A DNA stretch of 41,725 bases from CAYJLC01 sp044426355 (GCA_044426355.1 JAWXUO010000010.1:1-41725), one strand, 5' to 3'; positions 1 to 7,138 are shown, numbered from the stretch's first letter. The notes: generated by a model from the letters alone, not told the origin. Translations and numbers: made by a program.

Positions 1-150
1 GTTGGGGTGTATTTGTTGATAGAAAAGCTTCGAGAATGTGGAAATGAGATAGAGGTTGATGAATTAAAAAGAATTGTAGAGGAGGTTTACTTAGAGGATA
101 ATTTAGAATATATAGATGAAGAAAATTTAGGATTTAATATGTTTATGTAA
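1..150 (+). CDS. C-terminal fragment of an unknown protein (5' end outside window)
   Basis: Frame 1 is open from the first base to a TAA at 148-150, giving about 49 residues that end in FNMFM. The fragment is acidic and probably helical (EVDELKRIVEEVYLEDNLEYID). No catalytic motif is visible and I do not recognise the family. A separate ribosome-binding site follows at about 199-206, so this gene may be cotranscribed with the small ORF after it. Confidence 0.5.
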   Translation, partial: VGVYLLIEKLRECGNEIEVDELKRIVEEVYLEDNLEYIDEENLGFNMFM

Positions 151-210
151 AAAAATAAGCTAAAAATAACTTGTTATGCATATAAATGTATTATATGAGG
201 GAGGGGTACT

Positions 211-384
211 ATAAGAGCGTATGTTTATTATCCGAAAAGTGAAGAAGATATAAAGGAACTTGAAAAAAGAGTTTGCGATGTGCATATAGATTTTATTAAA
301 ACAAAAGTAGATAATCTTAATATCCCAGTACCACGCAAAAAGGCGATGTTAAGTGAAATAATCAAAGATAAAAGCAAGGTGTAA
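211..384 (+). CDS. Small hypothetical protein, apparent ATA start (possibly decayed)
   Basis: An open frame of 57 codons reads IRAYVYYPKSEEDIKELEKR at its start and ends in KDKSKV. A strong purine-rich site, GGGAGGGG at about 199-206, sits at the right distance upstream, but the codon in the start position is ATA. The only ATG nearby (221) is in another frame, and the first in-frame GTG (280) would remove 23 residues. Either a rare ATA start is used or an ATG has mutated and the gene is decaying. The last codons overlap the 5' arm of a terminator hairpin. Function unknown. Confidence 0.45.
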   Translation: MRAYVYYPKSEEDIKELEKRVCDVHIDFIKTKVDNLNIPVPRKKAMLSEIIKDKSKV

Positions 385-396
385 AAACCTTGCTTT
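370..396 (+). terminator. Intrinsic terminator, first copy of a 27-bp repeat
   Basis: The arms AAGCAAGG and CCTTGCTT enclose a 7-base loop and are followed by a T run (395-399). The same 27 bases recur at 2650-2676, so the helicase gene lies between two identical copies in direct orientation. Confidence 0.75.
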
Positions 397-443
397 TTTA
401 AAATTTATATACAAAAAACTACCCATAGATTTTTAATCAATGA

Positions 444-530
444 GTGGATTATGAAGATACTATTGCCTTAGAGTCATACAAATCAGTTTTAATTTCAGAA
501 GATGATAGAAATTTCTGTTGTTTGATGTGA
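444..530 (+). pseudogene. Possible gene-tail remnant
   Basis: A short frame after an in-frame TGA (441-443) reads VDYEDTIALESYKSVLIS and on to a TGA at 528-530. Its composition looks like a real protein C-terminus, but it has no ribosome-binding site and no full-length start. I read it as a remnant of a gene once upstream of the helicase. It could equally be chance. Confidence 0.25.
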
Positions 531-577
531 AAAAATATGGTAAAATTATTGTATAATATATCGAAAGAAGTGTTTAT

Positions 578-2644
578 ATGGCAGTAAATCATGACGAAAA
601 TAAAAAACTTGTAAATAGTTACAATCAAAAAATAGAACAAAATGAGCAGATATTAAGTGAAATACAATTGTTTAAAAGTAGTATCACAGACTTATATGCA
701 ACAGAGTTTGAACGAGAACTCGAAAAGATAATGAAAGAAATTGATATAGAAGTTTTGGTAAACGAAAAACGACGACTTAATATAAATCTCTTACAAGAAA
801 ATGGGATAACTAATGTTTGGGAATTATATAACTCATCTTTTGAAAATTTATGCGATATAAATGGTATTGGTGACAAAAGTAGCGAAATACTTCTTGAAAT
901 TGCAAATCATTACGTAGAGAAAGTAAAACAATCTATAAATGTAAAACTAGATGTTAATACTTCTAGTATCGAGATTATAAAAGTTATTTATCTTTGTAAG
1001 GAATTTGACAAAGTAAGTTTAGATATCGAAAAAATATCTAAAAATAGTGAAAAAATAAAACTCGCTCTTAAAGATGTTGTATGCAATAAATTAAAATGGA
1101 TATTTATATCAAAATCTAAAAAACAAAAAACTTTTGAAACTATTGAGTTGTTGCAAAGTGCAGAAAAATTGGACTATTTGCAAAACAGCTTAATTGAGGA
1201 TACATATAATAAATGTATTATCAAAGAAAATGCGATAAAAGATTTTAAAGAAAATTCTATAAGTTATTATATTTTTCTTGAAAAAAACTGCAATATTGAG
1301 TTAAAAGATGAAGATTCAAAAGCAGGTATATCAAATGAAGTTATAGAAAAGGTCGAACAATATACGCTTGATGCAAGCTTTATGAAATCTGAGCTTCGTG
1401 GTTATCAAGAGTTTGGGACGAAGTATATATTAACGCAAGAAAACGTTTTGGTAGGCGATGAAATGGGGCTTGGTAAAACCATACAAGCTTTAAGTGCGAT
1501 AGCAGATTTATATGCAAGGGGTAATTTATATTCACTGGTGGTGTGTCCTTTAAGCTTGCTTGAAAATTGGATTAATGAAACTAAAAAACATACGAATATT
1601 CCTATAACAAAAATTCATAAAAAACCTGTTAGCGAATTTGATATTTGGACTCAGAAAAAAGGAATTGCCGTTACAACTTATGAAACCTTAAAGCATATAG
1701 ACTTAACAGAAAAAGTTTCTATTTTAGTGGTAGATGAAGCACATTATATTAAAAATCCATCTGCTCAAAGAACGAAGGAACTACAAAGAATAGCAAGTTT
1801 TATAGATAGAAAAGTGTTTATGACAGGAACACCGATAGAAAATGATGTTGACGAAATGAGCTTTTTAATTAAAAATTTAAACCACGAAATATATGAAATT
1901 ATAAGCGATATAAAATTTTTAGTAAATACTGATAACTTTAAAGAAGCTATTTCTCCAGTGTATTTACGACGAAAAAGAGAAGATGTTTTAAAAGAATTAC
2001 CAGAGCTTATAGAAATTGACGAATGGATTGAGCTTACTAAAAAAGAAATGTCGGAGCATATAGAAAATTTATATTCTAAAGACCTTATGAATTTAAGACG
2101 AGTATCTTGGGAAAATGATGATATAACAAAGTCATCAAAGGCAGAAAGACTTAAAGAAATTTGTGATGAGGCGAAAATTGAAAACAGAAAAGTAATTGTT
2201 TTTTCATATTTCAAAGATACTATAAATAAAGTATGTACGCTTTTAGGGGAAAGATGTGCAGAGCCTTTAACGGGAGAAGTTAGTGGAGATATGCGTCAAA
2301 AATTAGTAGATGATTTTGCAAAATCTGAAATTTGCGATGTATTAGTAGCTCAAGTTGTTGTAGGTGGTGTAGGACTTAATATACAATGTGCAAGCGTTGT
2401 TATATTTTGCGAGCCACAATGGAAACCATCAACAGAAGTTCAAGCACTGAGTCGTGCATATAGAATGGGTCAACTGCAAACAGTGACTGTTCATAGAATA
2501 CTCGCAAGAAATTCGATAGACGAAAGAGTGCTAAGCGTAAAACATGGCAAGGAAATTATTTTCGATGATTATGCAGATGAGTCTGTTATAAATGATAAAT
2601 TTTTAGATATGAAAGCAATTGATGAGTTAATAGGTACAATTTAA
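578..2644 (+). CDS. SNF2-family DEAH-box helicase/ATPase with N-terminal extension
   Basis: This 688-residue protein has a complete SNF2-type motor. Walker A is GDEMGLGKT (residues 293-301), motif II is DEAH (386-389), and the C-terminal lobe has GGVGLN and the arginine-finger motif ALSRAYRMGQ. Residues 1-270 lack a standard helicase domain; a helix-hairpin-helix-like stretch (NLCDINGIGDKSSEIL, about 91-106) suggests DNA binding. Such proteins translocate on double-stranded DNA, and in bacteria they occur in housekeeping roles (RapA-like) and in defence islands. No nuclease, methylase or second defence subunit is fused or adjacent, so no pathway can be assigned. A TATAAT at 552-557 precedes the ATG without a clear -35. 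The gene is bounded by a 27-bp direct repeat (370-396, 2650-2676). Confidence 0.88.
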   Translation: MAVNHDENKKLVNSYNQKIEQNEQILSEIQLFKSSITDLYATEFERELEKIMKEIDIEVLVNEKRRLNINLLQENGITNVWELYNSSFENLCDINGIGDKSSEILLEIANHYVEKVKQSINVKLDVNTSSIEIIKVIYLCKEFDKVSLDIEKISKNSEKIKLALKDVVCNKLKWIFISKSKKQKTFETIELLQSAEKLDYLQNSLIEDTYNKCIIKENAIKDFKENSISYYIFLEKNCNIELKDEDSKAGISNEVIEKVEQYTLDASFMKSELRGYQEFGTKYILTQENVLVGDEMGLGKTIQALSAIADLYARGNLYSLVVCPLSLLENWINETKKHTNIPITKIHKKPVSEFDIWTQKKGIAVTTYETLKHIDLTEKVSILVVDEAHYIKNPSAQRTKELQRIASFIDRKVFMTGTPIENDVDEMSFLIKNLNHEIYEIISDIKFLVNTDNFKEAISPVYLRRKREDVLKELPELIEIDEWIELTKKEMSEHIENLYSKDLMNLRRVSWENDDITKSSKAERLKEICDEAKIENRKVIVFSYFKDTINKVCTLLGERCAEPLTGEVSGDMRQKLVDDFAKSEICDVLVAQVVVGGVGLNIQCASVVIFCEPQWKPSTEVQALSRAYRMGQLQTVTVHRILARNSIDERVLSVKHGKEIIFDDYADESVINDKFLDMKAIDELIGTI

Positions 2645-2649
2645 TAAGA

Positions 2650-2676
2650 AAAAGCAAGGTGTAAAAACCTTGCTTT
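2650..2676. terminator. Bidirectional terminator, second copy of the 27-bp repeat
   Basis: Same hairpin as at 370-396 (AAGCAAGG/CCTTGCTT). It lies between the converging helicase and GNAT genes. T runs occur on both sides, stronger in the minus-strand transcript, so it probably ends both transcripts. Confidence 0.75.
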
Positions 2677-2680
2677 AAAT

Positions 2681-3193
2681 TTAACCTTCAAATATTTCTT
2701 TAACATAAATAACTGTACCATTTATTTCCAATTTATCATCACTTAAAAATAATACCATAAAATTTTCTGCTGGAACATCAAATGGAGCTAAAATACCATA
2801 CTCGCTTGCTGTTTTGTAGCCAACTTTTGGATAATATTTTTCACTTCCTAAAACTACTGAAAATTTATATCCCATTTCTGTTGCTATTTTATGAGCTTCA
2901 TTCATAAGAGCCGTGCCGACACCTTTTTTCTGTGCTTTAGGCAATACAGAAAGTGGAGCAAGTGCAAGACCTATATTATCGCCGACTTTTACTTCCGTGA
3001 ACATAATATGCCCTACAATCTCATCTTCTTTTAGTGCTACAAGTGCAAGTTCTTTTATAAAACCACTACTTTTTCGCAAATTATCGACTAAATTATACTC
3101 ATTTCCGTCTGTATGCTCGGCACTTTCAAAGGCAATTTTTACAAGTTCTTTGATTTCGCTATAATCTCTTGGTTCTTCTTGTCTAATTAACAT
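2681..3193 (-). CDS. GNAT family N-acetyltransferase (YhbS-like)
   Basis: The 170-residue protein has the GNAT order: an N-terminal MLIRQEEPRDYSEI strand-helix, a central VGHIMFTEV strand, and the acetyl-CoA loop QKKGVGTALM (about residues 88-97, the Q/RxxGxG/A motif), then YYPKVGYK. This pattern resembles the YhbS group, which transfers an acetyl group to an unidentified small molecule or protein. It has its own ribosome-binding site (AAGGAG before the ATG) and ends at the bidirectional terminator. It lies 17 bases downstream of the Fic gene on the same strand and may be cotranscribed with it. The substrate cannot be inferred. Confidence 0.85.
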   Translation of the reverse strand: MLIRQEEPRDYSEIKELVKIAFESAEHTDGNEYNLVDNLRKSSGFIKELALVALKEDEIVGHIMFTEVKVGDNIGLALAPLSVLPKAQKKGVGTALMNEAHKIATEMGYKFSVVLGSEKYYPKVGYKTASEYGILAPFDVPAENFMVLFLSDDKLEINGTVIYVKEIFEG

Positions 3194-3210
3194 AACTTTC
3201 TCCTTTTTAA

Positions 3211-4077
3211 CTAAATCCTAAAATATTTCAGCCATTCGTTAAAATTTTCTTGAGCTGAGGCACAAGTATCTAACAAAAATCCTTTTTCGGTTTTATATTC
3301 GCTAAGACCTCGATAATAGTACATTTTGTGATGTTCGTCGATTACAAATGGCGTAATATTATTTTTTAAGCACTCTTTTAATGCAATAAGTCGTCCGACA
3401 CGTCCGTTTCCGTCTTGAAATGGGTGTATACACTCAAATTGCCAGTGAAATTCGACAATATCATCGAAAGTAATATTTTGTTTTTCTTTATAATTTAATA
3501 ATAATTTTTGTATCTCAAACGATACGTTTTCAGGGTCGGTTGTTTGGTTTCCACCAACTTCGTTAGGAAAATTTTTATAGTCGCCGACGTTAAACCAATT
3601 TTTATTACTGTCGCTAGTGCTAGATTTTAATAAAAAATGCAGATGTTTTATAAAATTTTCCGATAAAGGCTTGTTTGCGTTTTCGATTACATAATCTATA
3701 CAGCGAAAATGGTTGACAGTTTCTAAAATATCATCAACGTTAATAGCGTCATTTTCTATGCCGATTGTGTTGGTTTCGTATATATATCGAGTTTGGTCGT
3801 GAGTGAGTTTACTTCCTTCGATATGGTTAGAATTATAGGTAAATTCGATTTGTAATTTATGATAAATACCACCTTTTAAACGTGAAGAATGTTCATTTTT
3901 TAGCCTTTTTAATAAACGATGGTCGCCTTTTGTGGGTTTTTCTGTATCAGCAGGGATTTTCCAAGTTTTACCCACCAAAACAGCACCAGAAATCTTACCA
4001 GACGTACAATAATTTCTAACGGTTCTGTCCGAAACACTCCACTCTTTTGCAAAATGTGCAACTGATAAATAGTCCAT
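3211..4077 (-). CDS. Fic family protein with N-terminal DNA-binding domain
   Basis: 288 residues. Residues 1-45 (SVAHFAKEWSVSDRTVRNYC through VGKTWKIP) look like a MerR/excisionase-type winged helix. The Fic core carries the full catalytic loop HPFQDGNGRVGR (218-229, catalytic His218), typical of enzymes that move AMP from ATP to target hydroxyls. A class-II inhibitory helix is visible as SNHIEG (83-88, S/TxxxEG with Glu87), which blocks productive ATP binding until it moves. The HTH plus Fic arrangement suggests a self-regulating AMP-transferase. A good promoter (4101-4129) and a TAGGAGGTG ribosome-binding site precede the ATG. The target is unknown. Confidence 0.88.
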   Translation of the reverse strand: MDYLSVAHFAKEWSVSDRTVRNYCTSGKISGAVLVGKTWKIPADTEKPTKGDHRLLKRLKNEHSSRLKGGIYHKLQIEFTYNSNHIEGSKLTHDQTRYIYETNTIGIENDAINVDDILETVNHFRCIDYVIENANKPLSENFIKHLHFLLKSSTSDSNKNWFNVGDYKNFPNEVGGNQTTDPENVSFEIQKLLLNYKEKQNITFDDIVEFHWQFECIHPFQDGNGRVGRLIALKECLKNNITPFVIDEHHKMYYYRGLSEYKTEKGFLLDTCASAQENFNEWLKYFRI

Positions 4078-4100
4078 GTAGTCACCTCCTATTTAGATAT

Positions 4101-4129
4101 AGTATACCACATTATCGGAAAATTTACAA
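4101..4129 (-). promoter_or_regulatory. Promoter of the Fic gene
   Basis: On the minus strand, TTGTAA and TATACT are separated by 17 bases, with an extended -10 TGG just upstream. It lies about 25 bases before the Fic start codon. Confidence 0.6.
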
Positions 4130-4168
4130 ATGCAATCTGAAGATTTATTTCCGATAGATTTGTGTATA

Positions 4169-4339
4169 GGTAACTCCTCATAACTATAATAGTTAAATTT
4201 TTCAGAGAAATTTTTCGTTAATTTGTGTGAAAATTACGTAGTAATACTTTCGTCTTACAAGTGATTTTTATGCAAAGTAACGGAAAATTCGCAAAAAAGT
4301 TGACTATTAAGGCGTGAGCGTTAGCTGTGAGGTGTTGCC
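4169..4339. mobile_element. Miniature inverted-repeat element (171 bp), full-length copy
   Basis: The ends GGTAACTCCTCATAACT and, inverted, GGCAACACCTCACAGCT match at about 13 of 17 positions. TATA is present directly on both sides (4165-4168 and 4340-4343), a probable 4-bp target duplication. There is no ORF inside. The right half matches 38041-38110, and both termini match the 39-bp element at 8101-8139. It would need a transposase supplied from elsewhere; none is in the window. Confidence 0.6.
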
Positions 4340-4546
4340 TATATATGCATAGAATTTTACATTGTGCGTATGCTGTGATATAGTTTTTTCACCTCTCCGT
4401 CACTTCTTGACACCTCTACTCAAGCAGAGGCAGAAAAATTCGAAAATTTCATTGTATCCGACACTATGATTTTAAAATAAAAAAAGGAGTACCACCGTAG
4501 CGTTACTCCTTTTAAATTCAAATGTTTTTTGTGTTGACTGTTCGGT
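4340..4546. other. Gene-free stretch with a small hairpin repeat
   Basis: After the miniature element, 4390-4433 contains CACCTCTCCGTCAC, then a CCTCT/AGAGG hairpin (about 4413-4430). This resembles short dispersed repeats common between clostridial genes. The remainder is AT-rich and ends in the toxin operon terminator. I see no gene here. Confidence 0.4.
4475..4515 (-). terminator. Terminator of the RelE toxin operon (repeat copy 1)
   Basis: Read on the minus strand, AAAAGGAGTA pairs with TACTCCTTTT around an 11-base spacer and is followed by a T run. About 35 bases are identical to the hairpin at 5528-5562. Confidence 0.7.
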
Positions 4547-4813
4547 TTAGTCATATATATCACGTCTGTGACCGATATTTAGTGCTGTAATTATTAGCTT
4601 ATTATCTTCAATTAAGCATATCAATCGATAATCTCCAATACGATAACGCCAAAATCCTGATAGATTAGACTTTAATCCTTTGCCATGCGAACGTGGGTTA
4701 TCGGTATTTGATAAATTTTTTATAATCCATGCTTTTATCATTTTTTGAGTATACTTATCTAGTTTTTTAAATTCCTTATCAAATTCCTTTGTAGTATGAA
4801 GTTCGTAAATCAT
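4547..4813 (-). CDS. RelE/YafQ-type mRNA-cleaving toxin
   Basis: This 88-residue protein has the RelE/ParE fold signature: an N-terminal strand and helices (TKEFDKEFKKLDK), then FWRYRIGDYRLICLIEDN and a terminal GHRRDIYD. Basic residues on the last strands match the ribosome-dependent RNase toxins better than the gyrase-acting ParE group. Its start overlaps the stop of the antitoxin gene by four bases, so the two are translationally coupled. A factor-independent terminator lies just downstream. Confidence 0.88.
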   Translation of the reverse strand: MIYELHTTKEFDKEFKKLDKYTQKMIKAWIIKNLSNTDNPRSHGKGLKSNLSGFWRYRIGDYRLICLIEDNKLIITALNIGHRRDIYD

Positions 4814-5031
4814 ATATCAAGCTCGTTCCAAAGATTAGTAATTGGGCGACTTTCTTTACCACTATCAATGTATTTTTGATACGAAGTTTCAGCAATTTTT
4901 ATATCGAATTCCTCTTCGATTTTATCAAATAAAGCAGTTTTAAATGCTTCGCTTATAGATATTGAGTGAAGTTTTGCGTAGCTATCAACAAGCATTCTTT
5001 CTTGTTCTGATAGTCTGATTGAAAATGACAT
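4810..5031 (-). CDS. Ribbon-helix-helix antitoxin of the RelE pair
   Basis: 73 residues. It starts with a ribbon-helix-helix DNA-binding motif (SFSIRLSEQERMLVDSYAKL, then SISEAFKTAL) and ends in an acidic, probably flexible tail (YIDSGKESRPITNLWNELDI) that would wrap the toxin. This is the RelB/DUF6290 type. It is the first gene of the pair, preceded by AGGAGG and a consensus promoter that overlaps a palindrome (5048-5068), the expected autoregulatory site. Confidence 0.85.
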   Translation of the reverse strand: MSFSIRLSEQERMLVDSYAKLHSISISEAFKTALFDKIEEEFDIKIAETSYQKYIDSGKESRPITNLWNELDI

Positions 5032-5047
5032 AATAAAAACCTCCTCT

Positions 5048-5085
5048 ATGTATTACATTGTACTACATTATTGTTTATGTGTCAA
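5048..5085 (-). promoter_or_regulatory. Promoter and operator of the RelE-type operon
   Basis: On the minus strand, TTGACA and TACAAT are 17 bases apart (5057-5085). A near-perfect palindrome, ATGTAGTAC-AAT-GTAATACAT (5048-5068), covers the -10 box and is a likely antitoxin binding site. Confidence 0.7.
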
Positions 5086-5147
5086 TATTATTATATGTAT
5101 GGAATGAAAAGACAATGCTGATTTTAGTAAGTTTTATTTGAGAAATA

Positions 5148-5429
5148 TCAAGCATCGTCTAACACATCTTTCATAGCATCTTTAAAAGATGAATAACGTG
5201 GATAATTTTGTGGGTTGTTTTTCATCTCGTTAAACTCATTCATAGCCATAATCGTATTATTATTTGGGATATTGCGTTTAATTTCAAAAGGAATTTTTTG
5301 TTCACGAACTGCTTGACTTAAAAAAAGTGTAACAGCAGTTGAAAGGTCTAGTCCTAAATCAGAAAATAATTCTTGAGCAGATTTTTTAAGATTAGGGTCT
5401 AAACTAATATTTGTGCTAACTTTAGCCAT
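5148..5429 (-). CDS. RelB/DinJ-family antitoxin without a toxin partner
   Basis: 93 residues. The ribbon-helix-helix start (KVSTNISLDPNLKKSAQELF) is followed by the DinJ hallmark LGLDLSTAVTLFLSQAV and KIPFEI, very like the antitoxin at 6606. Position 5147 back to 5032 holds no toxin ORF; the next gene downstream is another antitoxin. It therefore appears to be an orphan, left after toxin loss or acting in trans on another YafQ-type toxin. It has its own strong promoter. Confidence 0.85.
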   Translation of the reverse strand: MAKVSTNISLDPNLKKSAQELFSDLGLDLSTAVTLFLSQAVREQKIPFEIKRNIPNNNTIMAMNEFNEMKNNPQNYPRYSSFKDAMKDVLDDA

Positions 5430-5452
5430 AATATCACCTCCGATATGTTTGT

Positions 5453-5481
5453 ATTATAGCATATTATATGCATATCGTCAA
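5453..5481 (-). promoter_or_regulatory. Promoter of the orphan antitoxin gene
   Basis: On the minus strand, TTGACG and TATAAT are 17 bases apart. The spacer contains the perfect palindrome ATATGCATAT, a plausible operator for the encoded repressor. Confidence 0.65.
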
Positions 5482-5527
5482 CATAGTATGCGTATATATA
5501 GTAAAAGGCATTTTGACTATTTATAAT

Positions 5528-5565
5528 AAATAAAAAAAGGAGTACCACCGTAGCGTTACTCCGTC
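5528..5565 (-). terminator. Terminator of the small unknown gene (repeat copy 2)
   Basis: Same hairpin as 4475-4515: GGAGTA and TACTCC arms with a T run on the minus strand. It lies downstream of the gene at 5624-5824. Confidence 0.65.
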
Positions 5566-5623
5566 AAAAATGCGAACATTTTTTAATGTATTTTATTATA
5601 ACTTAGCATTAGCAATAAGTCAA

Positions 5624-5824
5624 CTAAAAATCGTGTCTATCATCGCAAGGAACACCTAATTTTTCATATATACAAATAATTTCTTCTATAGCTTCGAAAC
5701 ATTCAACGTCAGAAAGCTCGTGATTTCTCACAACGGCGATAATATCTTCTAAAGCCTTGTAACACTTATCATTTATGATATTTTCGATATTAATTTCTTG
5801 AATTATATTTTGATAAATTTTCAT
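5624..5824 (-). CDS. Small acidic hypothetical protein (66 aa)
   Basis: I do not recognise this protein. It is acidic and mostly helical (CYKALEDIIAVVRNHELSDV, CFEAIEEIICIYEKLG) with four cysteines that do not form a clear zinc motif. It has an independent unit: a consensus promoter (5843-5871), the ribosome-binding site TAGGAGGTG, and its own terminator. This argues that it is a real gene. It lies among toxin-antitoxin genes, but there is no direct sign that it is one. Confidence 0.65.
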   Translation of the reverse strand: MKIYQNIIQEINIENIINDKCYKALEDIIAVVRNHELSDVECFEAIEEIICIYEKLGVPCDDRHDF

Positions 5825-5842
5825 TCAACACCTCCTAAGTAG

Positions 5843-5871
5843 ACTATAACACATTAAATGACTACTGTCAA
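5843..5871 (-). promoter_or_regulatory. Promoter of the small acidic protein gene
   Basis: On the minus strand, TTGACA and TATAGT are separated by exactly 17 bases, just upstream of the ribosome-binding site. Confidence 0.65.
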
Positions 5872-5942
5872 TGTCGTTGTGACGTTTATAAAAGGTTTAA
5901 AATATTTGTGTTTGAGGGTAAACTTTAAATAGAGGTGTTATT

Positions 5943-6170
5943 ATGAAACTTGAATACAAAGACAAATATGAAAAACTAGGACTTAACGTAGTTTACTATA
6001 GAAAAAGGCTTAAAGTTACACAATTAGAACTTGCAGAGTTGTTAGATATTCAAAGAAGTCACATAAGTGCTATTGAACTAGGGAATGTAGGTGCTTCGCT
6101 TGATGTTATATTCAAAATGTGTGAAGTATTTGGTGTTAAACCCAGCGAACTTTTTGATTTTAGGGATTAA
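5943..6170 (+). CDS. XRE-family transcriptional regulator
   Basis: A 75-residue single-domain helix-turn-helix protein: LGLNVVYYRKRLKVTQLELA, LLDIQRSHISAIELG, then CEVFGVKPSELF. This is the compact lambda-Cro/SinR-like fold with no sensor domain. Its stop is immediately followed by a small ribbon-helix-helix gene, so the two probably form an operon. Small XRE regulators of this type often control mobile elements or toxin modules. The target is not visible. Confidence 0.85.
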   Translation: MKLEYKDKYEKLGLNVVYYRKRLKVTQLELAELLDIQRSHISAIELGNVGASLDVIFKMCEVFGVKPSELFDFRD

Positions 6171-6218
6171 ATGCAAAAAATTATTTTAAAACAGAGTATA
6201 ACATTTTGGAGGTGCAAT

Positions 6219-6395
6219 ATGGCAGAACCTTATTTAAAATATCGTAAAAGATTTACTTCGTCAATAAAAAATGAATTAGTGCCACTTTTGGATAAATTAT
6301 CAAAAGACACAAGAATTCCTAAAAGCAGACTTCTTGATGAAGCGATAGAGGATTTACTAAAGAAACATGGTGTCGAAGTTACAGAAGAAAATTAG
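6219..6395 (+). CDS. Small ribbon-helix-helix protein
   Basis: 58 residues from ATG 6219, which sits behind a clear GGAGGTG. The open frame extends upstream to 6171, but the extension has no ribosome-binding site and an odd composition. The sequence KYRKRFTSSIKNELVPLLDK, then RIPKSRLLDEAIEDLLKK, is a ribbon-helix-helix domain like those of plasmid and phage regulators and of some antitoxins. No toxin follows; the next gene is over 200 bases away with its own promoter. Confidence 0.75.
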   Translation: MAEPYLKYRKRFTSSIKNELVPLLDKLSKDTRIPKSRLLDEAIEDLLKKHGVEVTEEN

Positions 6396-6545
6396 AAATA
6401 ATATAATACGCATTAAACAACTACTATAAATGTGTCAAGTTATTGGTGAATAGGCAACTTTTTCGCACTAAAGTGTGTATTTGAAAATCAAGTTACAATA
6501 TAATAAATTTGCAAAAATTAATCAAATCAATATAATCACAAAGTG

Positions 6546-6575
6546 TTTACAATGTGCGTATAATATGATATTATA
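6546..6575 (+). promoter_or_regulatory. Promoter and operator of dinJ-yafQ
   Basis: TTTACA (6546-6551) and TATTAT (6569-6574) are 17 bases apart. A perfect 17-base palindrome, TATAATATGATATTATA (6559-6575), covers the -10 box and is the expected antitoxin site. The preceding 6396-6545 holds nothing recognisable. Confidence 0.7.
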
Positions 6576-6605
6576 TAGTTAATAATATTAGAAAGAGGTG
6601 TTAAT

Positions 6606-6860
6606 ATGGCAAATGTAAATATTAGAGTTGACAGCGAAATAAAAAAAGAGGCAAGTGAATTATTTTCAACACTTGGTATGGATATGTCAACAGCAGTAAA
6701 TATTTTTTTAAGACAAGCAATTTATAACAAAGGTATACCTTTTGAGATTAAAATACCAAATGAAGAAACTGTGAAAATTATAAAAGAAGTAGATATGAAA
6801 GAAAATTTAAGCAAAACTTTTAATAGTGTAGATGAGCTTATGGAGGATTTAAATGCTTAG
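6606..6860 (+). CDS. dinJ: DinJ/RelB-type antitoxin
   Basis: 84 residues. The ribbon-helix-helix region (ANVNIRVDSEIKKEASELF, LGMDMSTAVNIFLRQAI) and GIPFEIKIPN are typical of DinJ, followed by an acidic tail (SVDELMEDLNA) that would cover the toxin. It is expected to neutralise the downstream toxin and repress the operon through the palindrome at 6559-6575. The ribosome-binding site is GAAAGAGGTG. It overlaps the toxin gene by eight bases. Confidence 0.88.
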   Translation: MANVNIRVDSEIKKEASELFSTLGMDMSTAVNIFLRQAIYNKGIPFEIKIPNEETVKIIKEVDMKENLSKTFNSVDELMEDLNA

Positions 6861-7125
6861 CATTAGGTATCACAATAAGTTTAAAAAAGATTATAAAAAT
6901 GCTATAAGGCGTGGTCTTGACCAAAATATTTTAAAAGAGGTATTAGAATTTCTTGTTGCTAAAAAAGAATTACCACAAAAATATAAAGACCACGCATTAA
7001 AAGGCAACTTTAAAGGTCACAGAGAATGTCATCTACAACCCGATTGGTTGCTTATTTATAAAATAAACGATGATGAATTAATTTTGGAACTTGTGAGAAC
7101 AGGAACGCATAGCGATTTATTTTAA
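6853..7125 (+). CDS. yafQ: YafQ-type ribosome-dependent mRNA interferase toxin
   Basis: 90 residues with the YafQ catalytic set: a first histidine in YKDHALKGNF, then GHRECHLQPDWLLIYK (His/His/Asp spacing) and the terminal GTHSDLF with the conserved His. In characterised YafQ these residues cleave ribosome-bound mRNA. Length and motifs are complete, so the toxin is probably active. It is translationally coupled to the antitoxin by an eight-base overlap. Confidence 0.88.
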   Translation: MLSIRYHNKFKKDYKNAIRRGLDQNILKEVLEFLVAKKELPQKYKDHALKGNFKGHRECHLQPDWLLIYKINDDELILELVRTGTHSDLF

Positions 7126-7138
7126 AATGGTTATTAAA

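Noticed and set aside
1..2676. Complete named anti-phage defence system around the SNF2 helicase
   Set aside because: No nuclease, methylase, phospholipase D or other partner subunit is adjacent, so no known system can be claimed.
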